Shown here: piece after piece, positions 7,763 through 14,569 of the stretch
Position numbering within the stretch: the first letter of the stretch is position 1
Layout of the letters: each line of letters starts with the position of its first letter
NCBI GenBank assembly: GCA_934162265.1
Contig: CAKPHZ010000022.1
Span: forward strand, 1 to 21,645
Length of the DNA: 21,645 bases
Direction of reading: 5' to 3'
From: an uncultured Bacilli bacterium
Lineage (GTDB): Bacteria > Bacillota_I > Bacilli_A > RF39 > UBA660
Position numbers and translations under genes: made by a program
The notes under the pieces: model-generated
Databases searched by the model: none
What the model saw: the letters and a program-made list of their open reading frames with translations, nothing else
What the model was told of the DNA's origin: nothing

Positions 7763-7891
7763 CGTGTAGATGGCAGAGATGTGCAAAGTTGCTGATACAC
7801 CCGGTTAAGTTGTTAAATATTTATAAGGGAATCAGGTAATTTGTTCGGAGCTATGTCTATACCAGATATAGGCGAAAGGAGGAGTTTAGAT
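7763..7891 (+). promoter_or_regulatory. Structured 5' leader of the ribosomal operon
   Basis: The transcript would begin with a hairpin whose outer stem is GTGTA (7764-7768) with TACAC (7796-7800) and whose inner stem is GGCA (7772-7775) with TGCT (7790-7793). This part is clearly richer in G and C than its surroundings. A second hairpin, CTATGTCT (7851-7858) with AGATATAG (7864-7871), 8 bp with one G-U pair, ends 4 bases before the rpsJ ribosome-binding site AAAGGAGG (7875-7882). S10 operons of other bacteria are autoregulated through the leader (by L4 in E. coli); I cannot tell whether this leader binds L4 or another protein. Confidence 0.55.
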
Positions 7892-8200
7892 ATGTCAAGT
7901 ACAAAGGTTAGAATTACGCTAAAGGCATACGAACACCAAATCATTGATGAAGCAGCAGCTAAAATTGTTGCAACAGTAAAAAGAACTGGTGGAGAAGTAT
8001 CAGGACCAGTACCATTACCAACTAAGGTACAAAAGTATACAATCTTAAGAGCGGTTCATAAGTACAAAGACTCAAGAGAACAATTTGAGATTCGTACGCA
8101 CAAAAGATTAATTGACATCAATAACCCAAGTAAAGAAACAATAAGTGCATTAAGTCACTTAGATTTACCTAGTGGTGTTGATATACAAATCAAATATTAA
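7892..8200 (+). CDS. rpsJ: 30S ribosomal protein S10
   Basis: First gene of the operon; S10 sits in the 30S head and also serves as NusE in antitermination complexes. The 102 residues have the family's usual length and landmarks: VRITLKAY near the start, GPVPLPTK in the middle, the REQFE.RTHKR stretch, and the LPSGVDI ending. The start at 7892 is chosen because AAAGGAGG lies 9 bases upstream. In-frame starts farther upstream (TTG 7841, ATG 7853) would add residues overlapping the leader hairpin and have no good ribosome-binding site. rplC follows after 14 bases. Confidence 0.97.
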   Translation: MSSTKVRITLKAYEHQIIDEAAAKIVATVKRTGGEVSGPVPLPTKVQKYTILRAVHKYKDSREQFEIRTHKRLIDINNPSKETISALSHLDLPSGVDIQIKY

Positions 8201-8214
8201 GAAAGGAAAGACTA

Positions 8215-8946
8215 ATGATGAAAGGAATCTTAGGTATCAAAAGAGGAATGACTCAAGTTTTTGCTACAAATGGTAAATTAGTTCCTGTTACAGTAGTAGA
8301 AGTTGAACCAAATATCGTAAGTCAAATCAAAACAAAAGAAAATGATGGATATGAAGCAATTCAACTTGCTAGTGTAGAGAAAAAAGAACGTCGTAGTAAC
8401 AAACCAGAAATCGGTCATTTAAAGAAAGCTAATACTACACCTAAGCGCTTCTTAAAAGAACTTAGAGGTGTTGATGTTAGCGAATACAGTTTAGGCCAAG
8501 AATTAAAGGCTGATGTATTTAGTGTAGGAGAAGTTGTAGACGTAACTGGCACTTCAAAAGGAAAAGGAACACAAGGTGTTATTAAAAGATGGAACCAATC
8601 CCGTGGACCTATGGGACATGGTAGCCAATATCACCGTGGTGTAGGATCATTAGGTACAATGTTACCAATGAGAGTATTACCAGGAAAGAAAATGCCTGGT
8701 AGAATGGGTGGAGAACAAGTAACTGTTCAAAACTTAGAAATCATTTCAGTTGATTTAGATAACAATTGCTTATTAATTAAAGGAAACGTTCCTGGACCTA
8801 AAAATTCACTAGTATTTGTAAAATCTTCTATTAAACACGAAGGAAAAGTAAATGAAACTTTAGAATTAATTACTTACGAAGTTGAAACTCCTGAAGTAGT
8901 AGAAGAAAATACTTCTGAAGAAGTACCATCACAAACAGAAGAATAA
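8215..8946 (+). CDS. rplC: 50S ribosomal protein L3 with acidic C-terminal tail
   Basis: L3 is an early assembly protein that reaches toward the peptidyl transferase centre. The typical N-terminus (MKGILGIKRGMTQVF) and the central loop (GPMGHGSQYHRG.GS.G, then LPGKKMPGRMGG) are present. At 243 residues it is about 35 longer than usual: after the normal end near residue 207 there is an extra segment finishing in a strongly acidic tail (EVETPEVVEENTSEEVP). Two adjacent ATG codons (8215, 8218) both fit the AAGGAAAG ribosome-binding site; the first is listed. A gap of 88 bases, unusually long for this operon, separates it from rplD and holds a long hairpin that begins at the end of the coding region. 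Confidence 0.96.
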   Translation: MMKGILGIKRGMTQVFATNGKLVPVTVVEVEPNIVSQIKTKENDGYEAIQLASVEKKERRSNKPEIGHLKKANTTPKRFLKELRGVDVSEYSLGQELKADVFSVGEVVDVTGTSKGKGTQGVIKRWNQSRGPMGHGSQYHRGVGSLGTMLPMRVLPGKKMPGRMGGEQVTVQNLEIISVDLDNNCLLIKGNVPGPKNSLVFVKSSIKHEGKVNETLELITYEVETPEVVEENTSEEVPSQTEE

Positions 8947-9002
8947 TTTTAAGTATTATTATTTCATAAAGAACACACTATAATATAGAAAAAGTTATTC
9001 TT
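8939..9002 (+). promoter_or_regulatory. Long intergenic hairpin between rplC and rplD
   Basis: AAGAATAATTTT (8939-8950) pairs with AAAGTTATTCTT (8991-9002) over 12 bp with one G-U pair. After a small internal loop, GTATTAT (8953-8959) pairs with ATAATAT (8980-8986), with one G-U pair. The stop codon of rplC is in the stem. There is no T-run after it, so it is not a normal terminator; RNA processing, mRNA stabilisation or attenuation are possible. A TATAAT (8979-8984) lies within it but has no good -35. Confidence 0.5.
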
Positions 9003-9034
9003 AAATGATTAGTATGGCAGAAAGGAAGAAGAAA

Positions 9035-9670
9035 ATGGCTAAAATAGAATTATTAAACATTAACGGTGAAAAGGTTAAGGATATTAAATTAAATGATAAC
9101 ATTTTTGCAATCGAACCAAACGATGCAGTGTTACATAATGCAATTGTTTTAAATATGGCTAATGCACGCCAAGCTAGTGCATCAACAAAAACTAGAAGTG
9201 AAGTTCGTGGTGGTGGAAGAAAACCATGGAAACAAAAAGGAACAGGTAACGCTCGTCAAGGAAGCATTCGTGCAACACAATGGCGTGGCGGTGGAATTGT
9301 ATTTGGACCAACTCCAAACAAAAACTATAAAAAGAAACAAAACAAAAAAGAAAGAAGACTTGCTGTTTTATCTGCATTATCTTATAAGAACTTAGATAAA
9401 GAGTTAATTATTCTTGAAAATTTAAGTTTTGAAGATAATAAAACAAAAAATATGATTAATCTATTAGATAATCTTAAAATTAGAAATAATAAAGTACTAG
9501 TAGTAGTAGATGAATTAACAGAAAATGTTTGCTTAGCATGTCGTAATTTACCAAATGTAAAATTAGTAACATTTGAAGAAGTAAATGCGTTCGATACTGT
9601 AAATGCTGACAACATGTTAATTACAGAAAGTGCTCTAAACAAATTAGAGGAGGTGCTTACTCGTGAATAA
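9035..9670 (+). CDS. rplD: 50S ribosomal protein L4
   Basis: L4 is an early 23S rRNA-binding protein whose extended loop lines the exit tunnel; in E. coli it also represses the S10 operon. The 211 residues include the loop motif TRSEVRGGGRKPWKQKGTGNARQGS and the RGGGIVFGP stretch, both hallmark L4 features. The start at 9035 (MAKIELLNINGEKV) matches the family N-terminus and follows GAAAGGAAG. An in-frame ATG at 9005 would add ten Lys-rich residues that read like the ribosome-binding region, so it was not chosen. The end overlaps the GTG start of rplW by 8 bases. Confidence 0.96.
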   Translation: MAKIELLNINGEKVKDIKLNDNIFAIEPNDAVLHNAIVLNMANARQASASTKTRSEVRGGGRKPWKQKGTGNARQGSIRATQWRGGGIVFGPTPNKNYKKKQNKKERRLAVLSALSYKNLDKELIILENLSFEDNKTKNMINLLDNLKIRNNKVLVVVDELTENVCLACRNLPNVKLVTFEEVNAFDTVNADNMLITESALNKLEEVLTRE

Positions 9671-9938
9671 TTATGATATTATATTTGCTCCTGTAATCAC
9701 TGAAAAATCTGCATCTATGGAAAGTGAAGGAAAATACGTTTTCAAAGTAGATGTTAGAGCAAACAAAACACAAATTAAACAAGCTATCGAAGATGCTTTT
9801 AATGTACGCGTTATTGATATTCGTACGATTAATGTTCATCCAAAAGATAGAAGAGTAGGAAGATATACTGGTAAAACAAATCGTTATAAGAAAGCTATTG
9901 TAAAATTAGCAGAAGGAAATACGATTAGTTTCGACTAA
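9663..9938 (+). CDS. rplW: 50S ribosomal protein L23
   Basis: L23 lies at the tunnel exit and is the docking site for trigger factor and SRP. The 91 residues begin NNYDIIFAPVITEKSA, as expected, and contain the YVFKVD..ANKTQIKQA.E.AF.V stretch that characterises the family. The start codon is GTG, with AGGAGGTG 6 bases upstream; no in-frame ATG lies nearby. It overlaps the end of rplD by 8 bases, pointing to coupled translation. rplB follows after 18 bases. Confidence 0.95.
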   Translation: MNNYDIIFAPVITEKSASMESEGKYVFKVDVRANKTQIKQAIEDAFNVRVIDIRTINVHPKDRRVGRYTGKTNRYKKAIVKLAEGNTISFD

Positions 9939-9956
9939 TAAAGGAGGAAAATTATA

Positions 9957-10787
9957 ATGGCTATAAAAGTATATAAAGCAATTACCAATGGTCAAAGACA
10001 AAAAAGTACTTTGAAAAATGAAGAAATTACCAAGACCACTCCTGAAAAAAGTTTAGTTGTAACCAAGAAAAAAACAAATGGTCGTAATAACCAAGGAAAA
10101 ATTACAGTAAGACATCGTGGTGGCGGTGTAAAAAGAAAATATCGTCTAATTGATTTTAAAAGAACAAAAGATGGAATTACTGCTATTGTAAATGCAATTG
10201 AATACGATCCAAATAGATCAGCTAACATTGCATTAATTACTTATAAAGATGGTACAAAATCATACATTTTAGCACCTAAAGGACTAAAAGTTGGTGATGT
10301 TGTAGAATCAGGCAGTAAAGTTGATGTAAAAACTGGTAATACAATGGAAATCATGAACATTCCAGTTGGTACTGTAATTCATAACATTGAATTAAGACCT
10401 GGAAAAGGTGGACAACTTGCTAGAAGTGCTGGAAATAGTGCTCAAATTTTAGGTCGTGAAGGTAAGTATGTATTAATTAGACTTGCTAGTGGTGAACAAA
10501 GAAAAATCTTAGGAACTTGTCGTGCAACAATCGGTGTTGTAGGAAATGAAGATTTTGGACTTGTTAAAATTGGTAAAGCAGGTCGTACAAGATATAAAGG
10601 ATTTAGACCTACTGTACGTGGATCTGTTATGAACCCTAATGATCACCCACATGGTGGTGGTGAAGGTAGAGCTCCAATCGGTAGAAGTGGACCAATGACT
10701 CCATGGGGTAAACCAGCGCTAGGATATAAGACTAGAAAAAATAAAAAAGAATCAGATAAATATATCGTGACTCGTCGTAAGAAATAA
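9957..10787 (+). CDS. rplB: 50S ribosomal protein L2
   Basis: L2 is a primary 23S rRNA-binding protein needed for subunit joining and peptidyl transferase activity. Its 276 residues are the normal length. Clear features are the N-terminal RHRGGGVKRKYR.IDFKR stretch, the central RNA-binding region (ELRPGKGGQLARSAG), and the C-terminal NPNDHPHGGGEGR motif with the functionally important histidine. The ATG follows AAAGGAGG. It has the classical position between rplW and rpsS. No unusual feature was noted. Confidence 0.98.
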   Translation: MAIKVYKAITNGQRQKSTLKNEEITKTTPEKSLVVTKKKTNGRNNQGKITVRHRGGGVKRKYRLIDFKRTKDGITAIVNAIEYDPNRSANIALITYKDGTKSYILAPKGLKVGDVVESGSKVDVKTGNTMEIMNIPVGTVIHNIELRPGKGGQLARSAGNSAQILGREGKYVLIRLASGEQRKILGTCRATIGVVGNEDFGLVKIGKAGRTRYKGFRPTVRGSVMNPNDHPHGGGEGRAPIGRSGPMTPWGKPALGYKTRKNKKESDKYIVTRRKK

Positions 10788-10809
10788 AAAGAAAGGATTG
10801 AAAGTTTAA

Positions 10810-11079
10810 ATGGCAAGAAGTTTAAAAAAAGGACCTTATGTCTTTGATAGATTATTAGATAAGGTTAAAAAGTTAAATGAATCTGGAAAAAAAGAAGTAA
10901 TTAAAACTTGGTCTCGTCGTTCAACAATTTATCCTGATTTTATTGGACACACTTTTGCAGTACATAATGGTAAGGAATTCATTCCAGTTTATGTTACTGA
11001 AGATATGGTAGGACATAAATTAGGAGAGTTCTCTATGACTCGTAAATTTGGTGGACACGGCGCAGATAAGAAGAAATAG
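10810..11079 (+). CDS. rpsS: 30S ribosomal protein S19
   Basis: S19 sits in the 30S head with S13 and contacts the A-site region. The 89-residue protein starts MARSLKKGPYV and carries the family's WSRRSTI.PDFIGHT and GHKLGEF..TR.F.GHG motifs. It is full length and ends in a short lysine tail (KKK). The ribosome-binding site AAAGGATT is weaker than those of the neighbours and 12 bases from the start. The stop codon is TAG, one of few in the operon. Confidence 0.97.
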   Translation: MARSLKKGPYVFDRLLDKVKKLNESGKKEVIKTWSRRSTIYPDFIGHTFAVHNGKEFIPVYVTEDMVGHKLGEFSMTRKFGGHGADKKK

Positions 11080-11105
11080 AAAACTGTTGTAAGGAGGAAC
11101 TAAGA

Positions 11106-11447
11106 ATGGCAAATACTGAAGCAAAAGCAGTTTTAAAAACTGTAAGAATTGCCCCTCGTAAAACAAGATTAATCATTGATTTAATCAGAGGAAAAAGCGT
11201 TATGGATGCTAGAAGCATTTTAGCTAATCAGCCACAACGCGCAGCTAGAGTAATTGAAAAAGTATTAAACTCTAGTGTTGCAAATGCAGTGAATAATGAT
11301 AATATGAATGAAGAAAATTTATATGTTAAAACTTGTTTCGTTGATGAAGGTATGGTTCTAAAAAGAGCAAAAATGGATTCACGCGGACACGTTGGAAGAA
11401 ATGATCATAAAACAAGTCACATTACAGTGATTGTAGCAGAAAAATAA
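11106..11447 (+). CDS. rplV: 50S ribosomal protein L22
   Basis: L22 has a globular surface domain and a long hairpin that reaches into the exit tunnel, near macrolide binding sites. The 113-residue length is normal. The N-terminal APRKTRL.IDLIRGK stretch, the central VLNSSVANA and the hairpin region with MVLKRAKMDSRGH are all present; the hairpin has no insertion. A strong AAGGAGG precedes the ATG. It sits between rpsS and rpsC with short gaps. Confidence 0.97.
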   Translation: MANTEAKAVLKTVRIAPRKTRLIIDLIRGKSVMDARSILANQPQRAARVIEKVLNSSVANAVNNDNMNEENLYVKTCFVDEGMVLKRAKMDSRGHVGRNDHKTSHITVIVAEK

Positions 11448-11465
11448 AGTAAAGGAGGACCATAG

Positions 11466-12140
11466 ATGGGACAAAAAGTTAGCCCAATTGGACTTAGAAT
11501 TGGAATTAATAAAGACTGGGATGCAAAATGGTATGCTAACAATAAAGATTTCTCTAAATATTTAAATAATGATGTAAAAATCAGAAGATATTTAGAAAAG
11601 AAATTTAAAACTGCTGGAATTTCTCAAATCGTAATCGAAAGAAATGCTAAAAGAGCAGAAGTAATTATGTATGTATCAAAACCTGGTCTAGTAATTGGTC
11701 AAAATGGTGCAGAAATAGAAAAAGTTAAGAAAGAACTTTCTAAGTTAGTAAATGAAGATATGCAAATTTCTGTTGTTGAAGTAAAAAATCCTGATATGAT
11801 TGCAAAATTAGTAGCAGAAACAATTGCTCACAACATTGAAAATCGTGTATCATTCAGAGTTGCTCAAAAGAAAGCAATTAGAAATACAATGAAAGCAGGT
11901 GCAAAAGGAATTAAAACTCTTGTATCTGGAAGATTAGGTGGAGCAGATATTGCTCGTGGAGAAGGATATTCAGAAGGAACAATCCCTTTGCATACCTTAA
12001 GAGCAAATATCGATTATGCTACTGCTGAAGCTGATACTACTTATGGTAAGATTGGCGTAAAGGTTTGGATTTATAAAGGTGAAATCTTAGATAAAGATAA
12101 TAAGGGAGGTAATTCTCATGTTAATGCCAAAAAGAACTAA
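11466..12140 (+). CDS. rpsC: 30S ribosomal protein S3
   Basis: S3 forms part of the mRNA entry channel, with S4 and S5, and has helicase-related contacts. The 224 residues start MGQKVSP.GLR.GI. The KH domain shows VIGQNGAEIEKVKKEL (GxxG motif), and the C-terminal domain shows SGRLGGADIAR.E.Y.EG..PL.TLRA. Length is normal. AAAGGAGG precedes the ATG. The last 23 bases overlap the start of rplP, the longest overlap in the operon, so the rplP ribosome-binding site lies inside rpsC. Confidence 0.97.
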   Translation: MGQKVSPIGLRIGINKDWDAKWYANNKDFSKYLNNDVKIRRYLEKKFKTAGISQIVIERNAKRAEVIMYVSKPGLVIGQNGAEIEKVKKELSKLVNEDMQISVVEVKNPDMIAKLVAETIAHNIENRVSFRVAQKKAIRNTMKAGAKGIKTLVSGRLGGADIARGEGYSEGTIPLHTLRANIDYATAEADTTYGKIGVKVWIYKGEILDKDNKGGNSHVNAKKN

Positions 12141-12549
12141 ACATAGAAAAACTTTCCGTTTAAAATACGAAGGAAAATCACGTGGTAATACAGAACTTCA
12201 CTTTGGTAAATATGGATTAATGGCCAAAGAAGGAGCTTGGATTACAGCTAATCAAATCGAAGCAGCTCGTGTTGCAATGACAAGATATATGAAACGTGGC
12301 GGAAAAGTATGGGTAAATATATTCCCAAATCTATCTTTAACAAAAAAACCTCTTGAAACTCGTCAAGGTAAAGGTAAAGGTGAACCAGAAGTTTGGGTTG
12401 CTGTTGTTAAAGAAGGAAAAATTATGTTTGAAATTGACGAAGTTACAGAAGATGTTGCAAGAGAAGCTTTAAGACTTGCCTCTCATAAACTTCCAATCAA
12501 ATGTAAATTTGTAAAGAAAGAAGAAAGTGGTGATAAGAATGAAGCATAA
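12118..12549 (+). CDS. rplP: 50S ribosomal protein L16
   Basis: L16 organises tRNA and factor contacts at the A site. The 143 residues start MLMPKRTKHRK, as usual, and have the GRGGKVWV-like stretch (here KRGGKVWVNIFP) and the loop KGKGEPEVWVAVVK. The start at 12118 is supported by AAGGGAGG 8 bases upstream, inside rpsC. The 3' end overlaps rpmC by 11 bases. Overlap on both sides places it in a tightly coupled rpsC-rplP-rpmC trio. Confidence 0.97.
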   Translation: MLMPKRTKHRKTFRLKYEGKSRGNTELHFGKYGLMAKEGAWITANQIEAARVAMTRYMKRGGKVWVNIFPNLSLTKKPLETRQGKGKGEPEVWVAVVKEGKIMFEIDEVTEDVAREALRLASHKLPIKCKFVKKEESGDKNEA

Positions 12550-12745
12550 AGACAAAATGAAAGAATTTCAAAATTTAACCACTGAAGAGATTAATAAGAA
12601 AATTAAAGATGCAAAAGAAGAATTGTTAAAATTAAGAATGAAACAAGCAACAGGTACTTTGGAAAATCCAGCACGCATTCCTGAACTTAGAAAAGATGTT
12701 GCTAGACTTAAAACAATTCTAAATAGTCGTAAAATAGAAAATTAA
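12539..12745 (+). CDS. rpmC: 50S ribosomal protein L29
   Basis: L29 is a small two-helix protein next to L23 at the tunnel exit. From the ATG at 12539 it is 68 residues, with the family's L..EE...KI..AKEELL.LR...ATG.LENP.RI...RK..AR..T pattern. A longer frame from a GTG at 12527 adds four residues, but the GTGGTGA there serves better as the ribosome-binding site 5 bases before the ATG. Another ATG at 12557 has no ribosome-binding site. It overlaps the end of rplP by 11 bases. The start is the least certain point. Confidence 0.93.
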   Translation: MKHKDKMKEFQNLTTEEINKKIKDAKEELLKLRMKQATGTLENPARIPELRKDVARLKTILNSRKIEN

Positions 12746-12762
12746 GAGGAGGTATAGTCCTT

Positions 12763-13023
12763 ATGAACGAAAGCAAAAAACAAGAATTAATTGGTACAGT
12801 TGTAAGTGATAAGGCAGATAAGACGATCACAGTCAGAGTAGATTACTTTAGAAAAGATCCAATCTACGGAAAAAGAGTAAAACGTTCTAAAAAGTTTGCT
12901 GCTCATGACGAGGAAAATCAAGCACACGTTGGTGACAAGGTAAGACTTGTTATGACTAGACCATTATCAAAAACCAAAAGATATGAGTTAGCAGAAATTA
13001 TTGAAAAAGCTGTTATATTATAA
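12763..13023 (+). CDS. rpsQ: 30S ribosomal protein S17
   Basis: S17 is an early 16S rRNA-binding protein. The 86 residues form the OB-fold family protein with the landmarks GTVVSDKADKTITVRVD, the K.VKRSKKF.AHDE loop and RPLSKTKR at the end of the barrel. The length is normal, and the start follows AGAGGAGG. It lies 17 bases after rpmC and 27 before rplN, the usual place in the operon. Confidence 0.97.
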   Translation: MNESKKQELIGTVVSDKADKTITVRVDYFRKDPIYGKRVKRSKKFAAHDEENQAHVGDKVRLVMTRPLSKTKRYELAEIIEKAVIL

Positions 13024-13050
13024 TCTCTTTTGTTGGAAGGAGGAATTTAA

Positions 13051-13419
13051 ATGATACAACAAGAAAGCCGTTTAAAAGTGGCTGATAACTGTGGAGCTCG
13101 TGAATTATTAGTAATTAGAGTTCTTGGAGGAAGTAAAGTAAAAACTGGGAATATTGGAGATATTGTTGTAGGAACTGTAAAAAAAGCAACTCCTAATGGA
13201 AATATTGGAAAAGGAAAAGTTGTAAAGGCAGTTATTGTTAGATCAAAATTTGGTGTAAGAAGAGAAGATGGAAGTTATATCAAATTTGATGATAATGCTT
13301 GCGTAATTATTAAAGATGACAAAAGCCCAGTAGGAACTCGTGTTTTAGGCCCAGTAGCTCGTGAACTTAGAGAAAAAGGTTTCATGAAAATCGTAAGTTT
13401 AGCGAAAGATGTACTATAA
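13051..13419 (+). CDS. rplN: 50S ribosomal protein L14
   Basis: L14 lies at the subunit interface, where it contacts 16S rRNA and the silencing factor RsfS. It is 122 residues, the exact usual length, starting MIQQESRLKVADNCGAREL and ending in the conserved KI.SLA..V pattern. AAGGAGG precedes the ATG. The stop codon is already part of a long hairpin that fills the following gap of 98 bases, one of the three long gaps in the operon. Confidence 0.98.
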   Translation: MIQQESRLKVADNCGARELLVIRVLGGSKVKTGNIGDIVVGTVKKATPNGNIGKGKVVKAVIVRSKFGVRREDGSYIKFDDNACVIIKDDKSPVGTRVLGPVARELREKGFMKIVSLAKDVL

Positions 13420-13475
13420 AATACTTCTTGGGTTTGACACTATAATTTAAAGATTCAAAACTTTTAAGTATTTTA
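13417..13475 (+). promoter_or_regulatory. Long intergenic hairpin between rplN and rplX
   Basis: TAAAATACTT (13417-13426), starting at the rplN stop codon, pairs perfectly with AAGTATTTTA (13466-13475). Inside it GGTTTGA (13431-13437) pairs with TCAAAACT (13455-13462) with one bulged A and one G-U pair. There is no T-run after it. A TTGACA (13434-13439) and TATAAT (13441-13446) lie only one base apart in the loop region, so they cannot form one promoter together. The role is unknown; processing or stability control is possible. Confidence 0.5.
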
Positions 13476-13517
13476 ACGAAAGAAACAATACATTTATAAA
13501 TGTTAGGAGGGATATTC

Positions 13518-13763
13518 ATGAAATTAAAAACTGGTGATAAAGTTACTGTTATTGCAGGTGCAAACAAAGGAAAAACTGGTAAAGTTTTAAAAGTAGTTGA
13601 TGATAAAGTAATCGTTGAAGGTGTAAATATTGTAAAAAAGCATATCAAGCCTAAATACAACAACGGTACAGGAGAAATTAGAGAAACAGAAGCTCCTATT
13701 CATCGTTCAAATGTAAAATTAGAAGAAGGAAAAGAAAAATCAAAAAATAAAAAAGAAAAATAA
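13518..13763 (+). CDS. rplX: 50S ribosomal protein L24, short form
   Basis: L24 starts 50S assembly by binding the 5' part of 23S rRNA. The KOW motif region is clear (GDKVTVIAGANKGKTGKV), as is the EGVNIVKKHIKP stretch. The protein has only 81 residues against about 103 in Bacillus: after APIHRSNVKL the usual last strands are missing and a Lys/Glu-rich tail replaces them. The start at 13518 follows AGGAGGG; an in-frame ATG at 13500 would put that ribosome-binding site inside the gene. The ending is followed directly by a normal spacer and rplE, so I see no frameshift that would restore the missing part. Confidence 0.93.
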   Translation: MKLKTGDKVTVIAGANKGKTGKVLKVVDDKVIVEGVNIVKKHIKPKYNNGTGEIRETEAPIHRSNVKLEEGKEKSKNKKEK

Positions 13764-13801
13764 AATCGCGATAAACGTTTTGGAAGGAGGGTGGATTTCA
13801 A

Positions 13802-14341
13802 ATGAACCGCCTAGAAGAAAAATATAGAAATGAAGTTGTTCCAAGTTTAATGTCTAAGCGTGGTTATAGCACAGTAATGCTAGTACCTAAAATTGATAAA
13901 ATCGTTGTAAATATGGGTGTAGGAGATGCTTTATCTAATTCTAAATTATTAGAAGCAGCTCTTGAAGATTTAGAGAAAATTACTGGTCAAAAACCTATTG
14001 AAACAACTGCTAAAAAATCAATTTCTTCATTTAAATTAAGAGAAGGAAACAAAATTGGCTGCAAAGTTACTTTAAGAGGAGATAAAATGTATACATTCCT
14101 TGATAAGTTAATTTCAATCAGCTTACCTATGGTAAGAGACTTCAGAGGATTATCTTCAAGAAGTTTTGATGGAAGAGGAAATTATACAATTGGAATTAAA
14201 GAACAATTAATTTTCCCTGAAATTAACTTTGATGAAGTAACAAAAGTAAGAGGTATGGATATTGTTATTGTTACTACCGCAAAAACAAATGAAGAAGCTT
14301 ATGATTTATTAAAAGAACTTGGAGTTCCTTTTAGGAAATAA
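13802..14341 (+). CDS. rplE: 50S ribosomal protein L5
   Basis: L5 binds 5S rRNA and sits in the central protuberance, where it contacts P-site tRNA and S13. The 179 residues are the normal length, with the family's P.I.KIVVNMGVGDA region, the TGQKP..T.AKKSI..FKLREG stretch and the C-terminal FPEINFD.V.KVRGMDI..VTTA. GGAAGGAGG precedes the ATG. The gap to rplX is 38 bases and to rpsZ 11. Nothing unusual was seen. Confidence 0.98.
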   Translation: MNRLEEKYRNEVVPSLMSKRGYSTVMLVPKIDKIVVNMGVGDALSNSKLLEAALEDLEKITGQKPIETTAKKSISSFKLREGNKIGCKVTLRGDKMYTFLDKLISISLPMVRDFRGLSSRSFDGRGNYTIGIKEQLIFPEINFDEVTKVRGMDIVIVTTAKTNEEAYDLLKELGVPFRK

Positions 14342-14352
14342 GGAGGAAAAAC

Positions 14353-14538
14353 ATGGCAAGAAAATCAATGGTTGTAAAACAATCTAGACCACAAAAATAT
14401 AAAGTAAGAGAATATACTCGTTGTTCTCGTTGTGGAAGACCACACGCTGTAATGAGTAAGTTTGGTATTTGCCGTATTTGTTTTAGAGAATTAGCGTATA
14501 AAGGACAAATACCAGGTGTAAAAAAATCTAGTTGGTAA
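14353..14538 (+). CDS. rpsZ: 30S ribosomal protein S14, zinc-binding type
   Basis: S14 is a late assembly protein of the 30S head. This is the short 61-residue, zinc-binding (C+) form with four cysteines at 24, 27, 40 and 43 (C-x2-C-x12-C-x2-C), as in Bacillus RpsN/RpsZ, rather than the longer zinc-free paralogue. The ending PGVKK.SW is typical. AGGAGG precedes the ATG. It sits in its classical place between rplE and rpsH. A zinc-free copy elsewhere in the genome cannot be excluded. Confidence 0.97.
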   Translation: MARKSMVVKQSRPQKYKVREYTRCSRCGRPHAVMSKFGICRICFRELAYKGQIPGVKKSSW

Positions 14539-14569
14539 TCCAATTTGAATAAAAGAAGGAGGGATTTTA

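Noticed and set aside
7841..7891. Upstream in-frame starts (TTG 7841, ATG 7853) giving a longer S10
   Set aside because: They have no properly spaced ribosome-binding site and overlap the leader hairpin. The ATG at 7892 has a perfect AAAGGAGG and gives the standard 102 residues.
8979..8984. TATAAT in the rplC-rplD gap as an internal promoter
   Set aside because: The -35 position (TTATTA) is poor, there is no extended -10, and the hexamer is within a hairpin stem. Kept only as a remark.
9005..9034. Ten extra residues at the start of L4
   Set aside because: The added residues are Lys/Arg/Glu-rich because they read through the ribosome-binding site; family N-terminus begins at 9035.
9162..9395. 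Second reading frame of 77 codons inside rplD
   Set aside because: It lies in another frame of the well-conserved L4 gene and resembles no protein.
13434..13446. TTGACA next to TATAAT in the rplN-rplX gap as an internal promoter
   Set aside because: Only one base separates them, so they cannot work as one promoter, and neither has a partner at about 17 bases.
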